Shown: positions 11,301 to 19,442 of the stretch, one piece after another
How positions within the stretch are numbered: the first letter of the stretch is position 1
Layout of the letters: each line of letters begins with the position of its first letter
Source: Mycolicibacter senuensis
Lineage (GTDB): Bacteria; Actinomycetota; Actinomycetes; Mycobacteriales; Mycobacteriaceae
Assembly: GCF_002101885.1 (NCBI RefSeq)
Contig: NZ_LQPS01000030.1
Span: 1 to 39,609, forward strand
DNA length: 39,609 bases
Reading direction: 5' to 3'
Translations under genes and position numbers: made by a program
The notes under the pieces: generated by a model
Seen by the model: only the letters and a program-made list of their open reading frames with translations
The model's database searches: none
Told to the model about the DNA's origin: nothing

Positions 11301-12288
11301 CAGCATCGAAGCTGCCGACGGCTCGGAGTTGGCGCGCGGGGAGGACCTGGGCGCCCTGCAGGAGCGCTTCGCCGCGTCTGCGCGGGACGCGGTTGCCGGG
11401 GTGGTCGCCGGTGAGCTGGAGCGCAGCGGACTGCGCGACTGGCCCGCCGATCTCGAGGACCTGCCGCGGGTGGTTGAGCACGTGGTCGGCGGGCGGGTGG
11501 TCCGGGGCTATCCGGCGTTCGTCGACAGCGGAGTCGCCACCGACCTACGAGTCTTTGCCACCGCGGGCGAACAGGCCGCGGCCATGACGGCCGGCATCCG
11601 GAGGCTGCTGCGCTGCTGCGTCGCATCGCCGGTGAAAGCGATTGAACGGCAGCTGGATCCGGGCACCCGGTTGGCATTGAAGGCCAATCCGGACGGGTCA
11701 CTGACCGCGTTGCTCGATGACTGCACCGACGCGGCGGTCGAGGCGCTGATGGACGGTCCGGTGTGGACGCGCGAGGCGTTCGCCACGCTGCGGGCCGCGG
11801 TGGGAGAGGCCCTGATGGCAACGACGCAGGACATCCTGCGGCGGGTCGAGAAGCTGCTCACCGTCGCCCGTGACGTCGATCTGCTGGTGCCCGCGCAGCC
11901 GCCGGCTGCCCACCGCGACGCCGTCGCCGATATTCGCGACCAGCTGCACCGACTGTTGGCGCCCGGCTTCGTCACCGCCGCCGGTCGCGCACGACTGGCC
12001 GACTTCACTCGCTATCTGGCCGCGATCCGGCGGCGCCTGGAACAGCTGCCGCACGGCAGCACCGCCGACCGGCAGCGGATGGACCAGGTACACGCCGTGG
12101 AGGACGCGTATGCCGAACTGCTCGCCGGCTTGCCCCCGGCTCGCCGCACCGCCGCCGATGTGCGCGACATCGGTTGGCAGATCGAAGAACTGCGTGTCAG
12201 CCTGTGGGCTCAACAGCTCGGTACTCCGCGGCCGGTGAGTCAGCAGCGGATCTCTCGGGCGATTGATGCCGCCGGCGGCTCCGGTTGA
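8350..12288 (+). CDS. hrpA: ATP-dependent RNA helicase HrpA (DEAH box)
   Basis: A 1,312-residue DEAH-box helicase, the usual length for HrpA. Walker A is GATGSGKTTQLPK (residues 91-103). Motif II is DEAHERS (188-194), motif III is SATIEP, and motif VI is QRSGRCGRTAPG. Helicase-associated domains and a DUF3418-type C-terminal region follow. HrpA unwinds RNA in the cytoplasm and in other bacteria resolves stalled ribosomes (family knowledge). The start is GTG 8350 (MPEPSIAALRSRLDGLTIRDA), which matches the family N-terminus and has a leaderless -10 box. A longer frame back to TTG 8233 overlaps the divergent promoter and is rejected. Long open frames on the opposite strand are GC-driven shadows. 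Confidence 0.95.
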   Translation: MPEPSIAALRSRLDGLTIRDAAHFGRRLKQLRDGRPQQLRQLGEQLAAAEAVVAARRAAVPAISYPDLPVSDRRDEIAEAIRAHQVVVVAGATGSGKTTQLPKICLEIGRGIRGMIGHTQPRRLAARTVGQRIADELSVPLGDAVGYSVRFTDRVSDRTLVKLMTDGILLAEIQRDRRLLRYDTVILDEAHERSLNIDFLLGYLRQLLPRRPDLKLIITSATIEPQRFAAHFGGGAPIIEVSGRTYPVEIRYRPLEVAVTTSAADDPDDPDQEIVRSEMRDEIEAIVDAIGELTAEPPGDILVFLSGEREIRDTAEALKGLRPGGHPLEVLPLYARLPTAEQQKVFNRRAASNITRRVVLATNVAETSLTVPGIRYVIDPGNARISRYSRRLKVQRLPIEPISQASAAQRSGRCGRTAPGVCIRLYSQADFEARPAYTDPEVLRTNLAAVLLQMAALRLGEVADFPFLDPPDARSVRDGVALLVELGAFDMHGQITDLGRRLARLPVDPRLGRMILAAGAEGCVRELLVVAAALTIPDPRERPTDRQEAARAKHARFADDESDFISYLNLWRYLAGQRKALSGSAFRRMCRNEFLHYLRIREWQDLVGQLRSVARDLGLDDSGVDVDEPAGRARVHAALLAGLLSHVGMRRVDGRDYLGARNSRFVLAPGSVLAKRPPRWVVVAELVETSRLYGRTAARIQPDVIERVAGELVQRSYSEPHWDAQRGEVLAYERVTLYGLPLVARRRVGYARVEPALARELFIRHALVEYDWQSRHGFLADNARLRAELDELQDRARRRDLIVDDDEIYTFYDARIPADVVSARHFDGWWRKERHQTPDLLTLSRDDLLRADGEVVAGRPDSWQTADASLPLSYRFEPDAADDGVTVHVPIDVLARLGGDAFTWQVPALREELVTALIRSLPKELRRNFVPAPDTARAVLPALDPEGGSLLVALQRELRRRTGVLVPVEAFDLTRLPAHLRVTFSIEAADGSELARGEDLGALQERFAASARDAVAGVVAGELERSGLRDWPADLEDLPRVVEHVVGGRVVRGYPAFVDSGVATDLRVFATAGEQAAAMTAGIRRLLRCCVASPVKAIERQLDPGTRLALKANPDGSLTALLDDCTDAAVEALMDGPVWTREAFATLRAAVGEALMATTQDILRRVEKLLTVARDVDLLVPAQPPAAHRDAVADIRDQLHRLLAPGFVTAAGRARLADFTRYLAAIRRRLEQLPHGSTADRQRMDQVHAVEDAYAELLAGLPPARRTAADVRDIGWQIEELRVSLWAQQLGTPRPVSQQRISRAIDAAGGSG

Positions 12289-12312
12289 GCTGTGGCGGGA
12301 CCGTCCTGCCGT

Positions 12313-12318
12313 TATGGT
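12313..12318 (+). promoter_or_regulatory. -10 box of a leaderless promoter for the phosphotransferase gene
   Basis: TATGGT is followed by 7 nt and then GTG 12326. This sets the start codon and makes the gene independent of hrpA although they are only 37 bp apart. Confidence 0.5.
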
Positions 12319-12325
12319 GCTAGCT

Positions 12326-13417
12326 GTGAGCACCGTCGCGATTCCACCGCCGCTCGTCGACCGCCACGACATGAGCGCAGAATGGTTCACCCAGGTGCTG
12401 CGGCACTGCGGGGCCCTTACCGACGCCGCGGTGACCGCCGTGACCGCGGCGCCGATCGGCACCGGCCAGGTCGCGGACACGCTGGTGTTCACCCTCAGCT
12501 ACGACCGGGCCGACTCGGGCGGGCCGGCCAGTGTGGTGGCCAAACTGCCGGCCGACGACGCCAACAGCCGCCAGGCCGCCGTCATGCAGCGGCTCTACGA
12601 GCGTGAGGTGCGGTTCTACCAGAACCTGCGTGACCGGACCGCCGTGGCGACACCGGGCTACCTCTACAGCGACATCGACCCCGCCACAGGCCAGTTCGTG
12701 CTGCTGCTGGAGAACATGACGCCGGTCGCCGCGGTCGACCAGCTCAGCGGATTCACCGTCGAGCACGCCCGCTGCGCGCTGGTTCAGGCGGCGGCATTGC
12801 ATGCGCCGTTCTGGGGTAGCTCGGAGTTCGACGACCACGACTGGCTCAACCACAGCCGAAACACCGCCGATATCCTCGCCGAGGTCGTTCCGTTGCTGAT
12901 CGAGCAGTTCTGCGAGCGCTACGCCACCGAACTGGGACCCGAGATCACCGGGCGGATGCGCCGACTCAGCGTCCACGCCCAACAACCCGCCGAACCGCAA
13001 GGCCCGATCACCGTCGTACACGGCGACTTCCGCACTGACAACATGCTCTTCGACGCCAAGGGCGGCGAGGTGCCGGTGGCGGTGGTCGACTGGCAGACCG
13101 TCGACCGGGGCAATGGGTTGATCGATGTGGCGTTCCTGCTCGGCACCGCATTGGATCCGCAACTCCGGGCGGCTCACGAGCAGGAACTGGTCCGCTCCTA
13201 CTTCGACGCGCTGACCGCCGCGGGAGTGTCCGGCTACGACTGGACGCAGTGCTGGAACGACTACCGACGTCAGGCGTCCTACGCGGTATTCTTCCTGGCA
13301 CCGGCCGCGATGCTGGTCGAACGTACCGAGCGGGGCGACGAGATGTTCCTGACGATGATTCGCCGGGCGTGCGCCCAGATCAGCGATCTGGGCACCGAGG
13401 AACTGCTGGACGGCTAG
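12326..13417 (+). CDS. Phosphotransferase family protein (APH/ecdysteroid-kinase-like fold)
   Basis: A 363-residue kinase-fold protein. The catalytic loop is HGDFRTDNML (H232, D234, N239) and the metal-binding Asp is in VVDWQTV (D255). An N-lobe lysine region (SVVAKLPADDA) and the Glu-containing segment LYEREVRFYQNL precede them. The same fold covers aminoglycoside, choline, macrolide and ecdysteroid kinases. In mycobacteria many paralogues sit near lipid or sterol genes, so resistance should not be assumed. The start GTG 12326 follows a leaderless -10 box. The next gene begins 9 bp after its stop, so the two probably form an operon. A second member of this fold, broken by the transposon, lies 2.3 kb downstream. 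Confidence 0.88.
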   Translation: MSTVAIPPPLVDRHDMSAEWFTQVLRHCGALTDAAVTAVTAAPIGTGQVADTLVFTLSYDRADSGGPASVVAKLPADDANSRQAAVMQRLYEREVRFYQNLRDRTAVATPGYLYSDIDPATGQFVLLLENMTPVAAVDQLSGFTVEHARCALVQAAALHAPFWGSSEFDDHDWLNHSRNTADILAEVVPLLIEQFCERYATELGPEITGRMRRLSVHAQQPAEPQGPITVVHGDFRTDNMLFDAKGGEVPVAVVDWQTVDRGNGLIDVAFLLGTALDPQLRAAHEQELVRSYFDALTAAGVSGYDWTQCWNDYRRQASYAVFFLAPAAMLVERTERGDEMFLTMIRRACAQISDLGTEELLDG

Positions 13418-13426
13418 CGAACCGCC

Positions 13427-14539
13427 GTGTTGACACCGTTCGACGATTACCCCGTCCATCAGACCCCGGTGGCACTGGCGCACGCCGGCAATGGCAACCC
13501 CGACCACTACGACAGGTTCTGGTTCAACGGCTACACCGAGGACTTCTATTTCGGGGTGGCACTGGGCATCTACCCGAACCGGGGTGTCATCGACGCCGCG
13601 CTCAGTGTGGTCAGCGACGGGCTGCAGCGCTCGGTGTTCGCCTCGGGCCGTGCTCCGCTGGATCGCACCCAGACGGCGATCGGGCCCATCAGGATCGAGA
13701 TCGTCGAACCGATGCGCATCAACCGGGTCGTCGTCGACGCACCCGAGTACGGCCTGGGCGCCGATATGACCTTCACTGCGCGCACCGTCGGCTACCAGGA
13801 ACCCCGCCAGACCCGTTATGTGGGCACGCGGCTGGCCATCGACATGACGCGTGCCTCCCAGCTGGGCCGGTGGTCGGGATCGGTGACCGTCGACGGCGCC
13901 ACCAACGACTTCGACAAACAGACCGTCTACGGCACCAAGGACCGCTCCTGGGGCCTGCGTCCGGTGGGGCTGCCGGCGTCGGCGGCGCCCGAACCGTCGG
14001 CGGGGCAGTTGTTCTTCCTCTGGGCTCCGTTGAACTTCGACGATGTCGCGCTGCACTACCTGACCTTCGAGGATCAGACCGGGGCATCGTGGGCTCAAAG
14101 CGGGGCGGTGCTGCCCATCCTGCGCCCCGGCGATTCGGTCTACGGCCCCCAGGACGGGGTCGAGCATGTCGATGTCAGCCACACGATCGATTGGGCGCCG
14201 GGGCTGCGCCGCTCTCGGGGGGCGCGCCTGGACTTTCGCCGCGGTGGCACCGCGGAAAGCATTGAGCTACAGCCGCTGCTGACCTTCCGGATGAAGGGCG
14301 CAGGGTATTTCCATTCCCGGTGGTCGCACGGTCTGTGGCACGACGAGCTCGCCGTGGGTGGCGAGCAGATTCCGGTCGCGGAGCTCGACAACCTCGCACT
14401 GGACAACATCCACGTCCAGCAGGTCATGCGGGCGCGGTGGGGGGAGCGCACCGGAATCGGGGTGCTCGAGCAACTGGCGATCGGGCCGCACGATCCCAGT
14501 GGCTTCACCGGCCTGGTGGATGTGCCCGCGGTTGGGTGA
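13427..14539 (+). CDS. Conserved hypothetical protein (DUF7064/DUF7065-like, partner of the phosphotransferase)
   Basis: A 370-residue soluble protein with no signal peptide and many beta-strand-like stretches. Segments such as DHYDRFWFNGYTEDFYFGVAL, FDKQTVYGTKDRSWGLRP and FFLWAPLNFDDVALHYLTF resemble a family of actinobacterial and proteobacterial proteins of unknown function often found beside phosphotransferase-family kinases. I do not recognise a catalytic motif. The start GTG 13427 is 9 bp after the kinase stop, with no clear Shine-Dalgarno, so re-initiation or coupling is likely. The domain name is from memory and less certain than the operon link. Confidence 0.65.
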   Translation: MLTPFDDYPVHQTPVALAHAGNGNPDHYDRFWFNGYTEDFYFGVALGIYPNRGVIDAALSVVSDGLQRSVFASGRAPLDRTQTAIGPIRIEIVEPMRINRVVVDAPEYGLGADMTFTARTVGYQEPRQTRYVGTRLAIDMTRASQLGRWSGSVTVDGATNDFDKQTVYGTKDRSWGLRPVGLPASAAPEPSAGQLFFLWAPLNFDDVALHYLTFEDQTGASWAQSGAVLPILRPGDSVYGPQDGVEHVDVSHTIDWAPGLRRSRGARLDFRRGGTAESIELQPLLTFRMKGAGYFHSRWSHGLWHDELAVGGEQIPVAELDNLALDNIHVQQVMRARWGERTGIGVLEQLAIGPHDPSGFTGLVDVPAVG

Positions 14540-14601
14540 TCCGCCGTCCACTCGGCACCATCGATCTCATCACCCCGGAGAAGGTGCCGCCAGCGGGGCG
14601 G

Positions 14602-15213
14602 TCAAAGGCCGGTCAGCAGTGCGCCGACGTCCCGTGTCTGCCACAGGTTGAGCACGTTGACCAACATCTGCAGTGGGGCGCGGACGCTTTCGTCGTGTTT
14701 GATCGGTGCGTCGTAGCGGGTCATCGTCCGGGCTGCTTCGCCCAGGCGGGAGGCGATCAGTGCCGGCACGTCAAGCAGCCAGCTGACCCCCATGATGCCC
14801 GCATAGATCAGGACCTGGCGTGTCAGTTGGCCCGGGTCGATCGGGGGGCCGCCGACGGCAGCCAGCTCGGTGACGAACAGCGTCACCAGTGCATCGAAAT
14901 GTTCATTCCACAAGGTGATCTCGGCCGCCGACATCGCACCCCACAGCGCCATCGCCACATTCATCTGACTGACGCAACCCCAGTCCATCAACCCGCACTG
15001 CAGGACATCGTCGGCGTCACGCCAGAACCACGCGTTGTCGACGTTGGCGTTCCAATGGCACAGCGCGATGTGGTTCGGGTCGGCTGCCAGGTGCCGCCAC
15101 ACCGCTGCTTCGGCCTGGACGATCACAGGTACCTGTTCGGCGAAGTCCGAAAGGAATTGCGATGCACGAACCTCGGCGGGGAACAGTCCCGGATGGGTGC
15201 TGGTGAACTCGGT
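14602..15213 (-). pseudogene. C-terminal half of a phosphotransferase-family kinase, split by the Tn7-like element
   Basis: About 203 residues remain. The kinase catalytic loop (HIALCHWNANVDNAWFW, an H-x-N...D-N version) and the metal-binding segment LMDWGCV are both here. The frame runs without interruption into TCGGT at 15209-15213, where the transposon begins. The N-terminal half lies beyond the other transposon end at 25022-25716 in the same strand and frame. Joining 25024 to 15210 gives one continuous frame of 433 residues (...RQLVRLT-EFTSTHPGLF...). A GTG at 15126 could start a residual peptide, but the N-lobe would be missing, so kinase function is lost. The 62-bp gap to the preceding convergent gene holds nothing recognisable. 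Confidence 0.9.
15209..15213 (+). repeat. Target-site duplication, left copy (TCGGT)
   Basis: TCGGT directly precedes the left TGT terminus at 15214 and is repeated exactly after the right terminus at 25022-25026. Five base pairs is the duplication length of Tn7/Mu-like DDE transposons. Confidence 0.9.
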
Positions 15214-15228
15214 TGTCCGTTGTCGATC

Positions 15229-15391
15229 TATCTGGGGCAGGTCTGGGACCCTGACCTGCGGTGCCTCAGATCAAGTGACGACCGGCAACGGACGGTTTGC
15301 CATTTGAACTGGGGTAGGTCGACTTTCGTGGCAGCGAGCGAGCTTGATGGGGTCTCAGTTGTCTCTGGAGCGGAGTCGCCTGTGGGGTAGG
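15229..15391 (+). repeat. Left-end repeats of the Tn7-like element (putative TnsB sites)
   Basis: Three related motifs lie in one orientation: TATCTGGGGCAGGTC (15229-15243), GAACTGGGGTAGGTC (15306-15320) and a weaker one with core TGGGGTAGG (15383-15391), spaced 77 and about 73 bp apart. The first shares TATCTG-GG with the right-end motifs. An oppositely oriented GGTGCCTCAGAT (15260-15271) matches 11 of 12 bases of the right-end motif. Binding by TnsB is inferred. Confidence 0.55.
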
Positions 15392-15468
15392 GGCGGGAGG
15401 ATTCCGAACGCCTGGTCCAGCGCGCGGCCGGGGTTTGTCAGCCATCAGCGGGTCCTGCTTGGTCCGGC

Positions 15469-15610
15469 TGGGACCTGAAGATGCCGCCAGAAACCCCGGC
15501 CCGCGCTCGCGCCGTCGACACAGTCCACGTCAGCCTCGCTCACCGGTTCCCGGAACGCCCTGACCATGCCTGGCCAGTCCACCAGTGGATGTACGATCAG
15601 CAACTCATGC
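15469..15610 (+). pseudogene. tniQ 3' remnant, inverted relative to the intact tniQ
   Basis: Read on the plus strand, about 45 codons encode TPARARAVDTVHVSLAHRF and then HQWMYDQQL. These align with the C-terminus of the intact TniQ (TPARARAVDAVYVSIGGRF, EQWIYDQQL) encoded on the minus strand near 20280-20410. Nucleotide identity is roughly 70 percent by eye, so this is a diverged relative and not a recent copy. The similarity stops at the TGA stop of mmpL (15605-15607), which is itself formed by remnant sequence. It marks the left edge of the cargo and is non-functional. Confidence 0.8.
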
Positions 15611-18600
15611 GGCACGCCGGCCGCGATGACGGTGCCGCACGTTGGGCCACCAGCTGGCTTCGCGCAGCAGTGTGGCGATGGCGGGGACGGTGAGGGTGCG
15701 CACCAGGAAGGTGTCGAGGAGTAGCCCACAGCCGATGATGAGTCCGGCCTGGATCATGATGGCGATCGAGCCGGTGGTGAGGCCGAACATGCTGGCGGCG
15801 AAGATCAGGCCGGCTGAGGTGATGACGGAGCCGGTGTTGGCGACGGTGCGTAGTACGCCGACGCGGATATTGGGTCCGGATTCTTCGCGCAGCCGTGAGA
15901 CGAGCAGCATGTTGTAGTCGGCGCCGACTGCTACCAGGATGATGAACGCCAACAGGGGTACCGGCCAGGCGATTTCGTATCCGAGGCCCCATTGGAATAT
16001 CAGAACGCCGATGCCTAGTGAGGCCAAGTAGTTCAAAACGACGGTGCCCAGCAGGTACAACGGGGCCACTATGGCGCGCAGCAACACCACCAGGATGAGC
16101 CCGACAATGAGCAGGGTGGCGATGGCCAGTTGGGCGAAGTCCGCCCGCAGCAATCGCTGGATGTCGGAGTTGACGGCGGGGAACCCGGCAACCGAGACGG
16201 AGGCGTCGGCCAGTGAGGTGTTGGGCCGCGCCGCGTTGGCAACGTCGACGATCTTGTGTGCCAGGCGGATTGCTGCGCCACTGTAGGGGTCGGGGGTCGA
16301 TTCGATGGCAAAGCGTGCGGTTTTGCCGTCGGCTGACAGGAATTGTTTCGCTACATCGGCGAATCGGCGGTTCTCAAAGACATTGGCGGGCAGGTAGAAG
16401 CCGCTGGCGGAGTCCGAGGAGGCGCTGGCGCGAGCGGAGTTCTGCAGTTGGGTGGCGATCTGGTTCATCCCGGACAGCAGTTCGATGTTGCTGTCGACCA
16501 GCGTGTGCACGCCGGTCGCCAGTGCTTGGGCGCCCGCGGCGAGTTGGCTGATGCCGTCTTGGAGTCGACTGATGTTGCCGGCCAGGTCGGCGGGATCACC
16601 GAGGGCTCCGAAGGCCTTGTCCAAGGCGGTGACCGCGGTTTGGACATTGGCGAGGGTGCCGGCCACGGTGGCATTAGTGTCGGGGTTGTAGTGGTCGCCG
16701 AGGTCGGCGACCTCGGTGAAGAATCCGCTGTCGCGCAAGCTCACCAGAATCTGAACTTGATCGCGGATTTGGGCGCACTGCGGTGTGGTGGCGCACCACG
16801 GGGAGGTGTTGAGGGCGCCGACGAGGGGGTTGAGGATGGCGATGGCGTTTTGGGCTTGTTCGGCCAGGGGCCGCAGCCCGGGGCCGGATTGGATGGCTTT
16901 GTCGACGGCCGGGGCGGTGGCTGAAAGCTGTTGCAGCAAAGGCTGGAACCGCTGAACCTGAGTGCCGGCGGACTGAGCTTGAGCCAGTATCCCGGTCAGT
17001 GGTGTCAAAGCGCTGCGCAGGGTGGTGTCAAGCTGAGCGAGCCCGCCGGCGAGTTGGTCGGCGCCGTCGGTGAGCCTGGCGAGATCGTCCTTGCGTTCGT
17101 TGCCGTCGGCGACGGCGCCAGCCAACTTGTCGCCGATCTGGCCGTTCTGCCACGAGAGTTGGGCCTGCTCGAGGCGCTCTCCGGTGGGCCGGGTGACCCC
17201 GGAAACTTTTTTGACGCCGGGAATCTGGGAGATGCGGGAGGCCATTTCGTCGAGGTCGGCCAGCCCCTTACCGGTGCGCATGTCGGTGGGGCTTTCCACG
17301 ACCAGGAATTCGGGGATGACGATATCTTTGCCGAAGTGGCGGTCCAGCAGCTGGTAGCCCTGGTTGCTGGCGGTGCTGGTGGGCTGGCCTTTGCGGTCGT
17401 CGTAGCTGATTTTCATCGTCGCCGCGACTCCTGCCAGAGCCAGCAGGATGACCAGGCTGGTGATCAGCAACCGGCCGGGGCGCCGGACCACCGCGACGGC
17501 GACGCTGTTCCAGTACCGGCGGGTCCGATCGGATTTTGGTTCGCCGATACGGCGTTTGGCGGCCAGCGCCAGCACCGGCGGCAGCAGCGTGACCGTGGCT
17601 GCGAATCCGACGAGCACCGCGACCGCGCACGCCGGGCCGAGCGCGGCGAACACACTCAGGCGGGCGAAGACCATCGCCAAAAACGCGAACGCGACGGTGG
17701 CCGCCGAGGCCAGGATCACCCGGCCGATGCTGGCTGTAGCGTGGATAACGGCCTGATCGGCGGGCACCTGCGCGCGGCGCTGCTCGTGATAGCGGCTGAT
17801 CAAAAACACCGTGTAATCGGTGCCCGCGCCCAGCAGGATCGCGGTCATAAACGCCACGGTGAACTGCGAGACAGGCATACCCATCTCGCCCAGTGCGGAC
17901 AGCACACCGCGCCCGACGGCCAGGCTCACCCCGATCACCAGCAGCGGCAGCAGCGCGGTGAACACCGACCGGTACACGATCAGCAGGATCAGCGCGATCA
18001 GACCTGCAGTCGCGATCGAAATCAGCAGCAGGTCGTGCTCGGCAGAAGCGATCATGTCACTGAACGTCGCCGGCGGCCCCGTCACATACGCCGTGGTCGA
18101 CGTGCCGGCGAACACCCCAGCGGCGATGCCACGCACCGCCTGCACGGAGGCGGCCGCGGTGGGATCACCCAGCGTGCCGGCCACGCCCACCGGCAGATAC
18201 CAAGCCTGGTGGTCGTGGCTGACCGCGTGGGCCGCGGTGACCGGGTCGGCCAGCAGGTCTTCAACCAGCAAGACGTGATCGGTGTCGGCGCGCAGCCGCG
18301 CCACCAGCTGGTCGTAGTGCTGCCGCGCCGCGGGGGTCAACCCGGCGGGGTCTTCCATCGCGACGAACACCATCGTTTTGGAACCCTGTTCGCCGAACGC
18401 CGCGCTCATGCGGTCCACCGTTTGAAACGACGGCACATCGCGCGGGAGCAGGTTCACCGACTGCTGCCGCACCACCGTCTCCAACTGGGGAAACAACAGC
18501 GCCAGCACCACCGCAACGCCGACCCATGCCCCCATCACCAGCGCCTTGTGCCGCACCGTGAACCCAGCCAGCGCCGCCAACCGCGCGCTGTACTCGCTGG

Positions 18601-18682
18601 AATCGGCCGTAGGGGTCGAACGACCATTGCGCTTCAGCAGTGTCGCCGTGGTACCCGAGAAGTCCCGATCGCCGTCGGCCAC
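15605..18682 (-). CDS. MmpL family RND transporter (transposon cargo)
   Basis: A 1,025-residue inner-membrane transporter with the MmpL layout: one N-terminal membrane helix, a periplasmic domain, five helices, a long coiled-coil-rich periplasmic insert (about 430-730, rich in Ala/Gln/Leu) and a second helix bundle. The two proton-relay motifs are GTDYTVFLISRYHEQ (287-301) and GADYNMLLVSRLREE near the C-terminus. MmpLs export lipids, siderophores or drugs. The substrate cannot be predicted, and no mmpS partner is adjacent. The start is uncertain: GTG 18682 lies 4 nt after GGAGG, GTG 18685 is the alternative, and the frame extends to 18748 without a better site. The stop codon falls in the tniQ remnant. 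Operator-like sequence lies just upstream, and a TetR gene completes the unit. Confidence 0.93.
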   Translation of the reverse strand: MADGDRDFSGTTATLLKRNGRSTPTADSSEYSARLAALAGFTVRHKALVMGAWVGVAVVLALLFPQLETVVRQQSVNLLPRDVPSFQTVDRMSAAFGEQGSKTMVFVAMEDPAGLTPAARQHYDQLVARLRADTDHVLLVEDLLADPVTAAHAVSHDHQAWYLPVGVAGTLGDPTAAASVQAVRGIAAGVFAGTSTTAYVTGPPATFSDMIASAEHDLLLISIATAGLIALILLIVYRSVFTALLPLLVIGVSLAVGRGVLSALGEMGMPVSQFTVAFMTAILLGAGTDYTVFLISRYHEQRRAQVPADQAVIHATASIGRVILASAATVAFAFLAMVFARLSVFAALGPACAVAVLVGFAATVTLLPPVLALAAKRRIGEPKSDRTRRYWNSVAVAVVRRPGRLLITSLVILLALAGVAATMKISYDDRKGQPTSTASNQGYQLLDRHFGKDIVIPEFLVVESPTDMRTGKGLADLDEMASRISQIPGVKKVSGVTRPTGERLEQAQLSWQNGQIGDKLAGAVADGNERKDDLARLTDGADQLAGGLAQLDTTLRSALTPLTGILAQAQSAGTQVQRFQPLLQQLSATAPAVDKAIQSGPGLRPLAEQAQNAIAILNPLVGALNTSPWCATTPQCAQIRDQVQILVSLRDSGFFTEVADLGDHYNPDTNATVAGTLANVQTAVTALDKAFGALGDPADLAGNISRLQDGISQLAAGAQALATGVHTLVDSNIELLSGMNQIATQLQNSARASASSDSASGFYLPANVFENRRFADVAKQFLSADGKTARFAIESTPDPYSGAAIRLAHKIVDVANAARPNTSLADASVSVAGFPAVNSDIQRLLRADFAQLAIATLLIVGLILVVLLRAIVAPLYLLGTVVLNYLASLGIGVLIFQWGLGYEIAWPVPLLAFIILVAVGADYNMLLVSRLREESGPNIRVGVLRTVANTGSVITSAGLIFAASMFGLTTGSIAIMIQAGLIIGCGLLLDTFLVRTLTVPAIATLLREASWWPNVRHRHRGRRAA

Positions 18683-18713
18683 CACACCTCCATCAAACGA
18701 AACTATCGATATC

Positions 18714-18732
18714 GCTACGCTACTCGCAGTAC
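18714..18732. promoter_or_regulatory. Operator-like half-palindrome upstream of mmpL
   Basis: GCTACTCGCAGTA (18719-18731) matches 11 of 13 positions of one arm of the perfect palindrome in front of the DUF6188/tetR divergence (GCTACTAGTAGTA). It lies about 35 bp upstream of the mmpL start, where a repressor would block a promoter. Regulation by the cargo TetR protein is inferred. Confidence 0.45.
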
Positions 18733-18792
18733 CACATCGTCGATACATGCGCTATTCAGCGGCGCACGCGCGACGCAGCGCGGAATAGACCA

Positions 18793-19227
18793 TTAACGAC
18801 GTGCGGCGAGATCTACCTCGGCGTCGTCGGCCTCGGGGATGTCATAGCGGACCACCCGGACCCGCCCATGCGGCAGGCACGCCATGTAGCCGTGGTGCCT
18901 GCCGTACAACTCCCAGGCGGTGACCTGCGGGTGGGCGTCAACATCGATGCGGTGTCCGCTGGAAAAACCAAGGTGCAGCCCACCACCATCGCCGCACCAT
19001 GCCTGCGTGCACACCGCGCCGGCGAGATCCAGCAGTGGGCGCTCATGAGTCGCGACCCGGCCGGGATCGATGAACACTGCCTCGACCGGAAAGTCACCGA
19101 CGGCGGGCAGCGTAAGCCGCAGCGGGCGGTAAATGACCACCTCATTGCAGTCATCGAAGTCCAACACCAGCCCATCACGCAGCGACACGCGTTGCACAAC
19201 GCACGCTTGAATCCATTGGGGGTACAT
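18793..19227 (-). CDS. DUF6188-like small protein (transposon cargo)
   Basis: A 144-residue soluble protein with no signal peptide. WIQACVVQRVSLRDGLVLDFDDCNEVVIYRPLRLTLP and the later DAHPQVTAWELYGRHHGYMACLPHGRVRV resemble the DUF6188 family of short actinobacterial proteins of unknown function. ATG 19227 is chosen because GGAGG lies 4 nt upstream; the frame extends to 19263 but that part is not typical. It lies 110 bp upstream of mmpL on the same strand, separated by an operator-like sequence, and diverges from tetR across a long palindrome. Co-regulation with mmpL is likely, but its role is unknown. Confidence 0.65.
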   Translation of the reverse strand: MYPQWIQACVVQRVSLRDGLVLDFDDCNEVVIYRPLRLTLPAVGDFPVEAVFIDPGRVATHERPLLDLAGAVCTQAWCGDGGGLHLGFSSGHRIDVDAHPQVTAWELYGRHHGYMACLPHGRVRVVRYDIPEADDAEVDLAARR

Positions 19228-19267
19228 GGCGCCTCCGTCGACACATCCTCGGGTGATGCACAAATAG

Positions 19268-19298
19268 TACTACTAGTAGCGCTCCGCTACTAGTAGTA
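19268..19298. promoter_or_regulatory. Perfect palindrome, probable TetR operator
   Basis: Two 14-bp arms (TACTACTAGTAGCG and its complement CGCTACTAGTAGTA) surround the 3-nt spacer CTC. It sits between the divergent DUF6188-like gene (start 19227) and tetR (start 19443), and a related half-site precedes mmpL. This is where TetR repressors normally autoregulate. Confidence 0.7.
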
Positions 19299-19442
19299 GC
19301 GTTAACTGCGAGCCACGGAGGCCGAACGGACACTACGGCGCTCCCACTACGAACCGTTTCGCTGCGCTACCGTTAGTGCCATAACCGTCGGCCTAAGCGC
19401 GCAACGCCGGCCAAAAACGCGGAAGCAGCGAGGTGAGCGAGG

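Noticed and set aside
8215..11481. Very long open frame (1,088 codons) antisense to hrpA
   Set aside because: The sense strand encodes an unmistakable HrpA helicase. The antisense frame has Arg/Gln/Pro/His-rich shadow composition typical of GC-rich third positions and no domain.
15221..15240. TGTCGATCTATCTG as the transposon left terminus, pairing with TGTCGCGATATCTG on the right
   Set aside because: It aligns well, but the bases outside it do not form a target duplication. Moving out to TGTCCGTTG gives both a perfect terminal match and TCGGT on both sides. The inner similarity is better explained as binding sites.
15305..15480. Promoter or small gene between the left end and the tniQ remnant
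   Set aside because: Only end-type repeats are visible; open frames are short and without start signals.
16931..18796. Long plus-strand open frame antisense to mmpL
   Set aside because: Low-complexity shadow translation opposite clear MmpL membrane segments.
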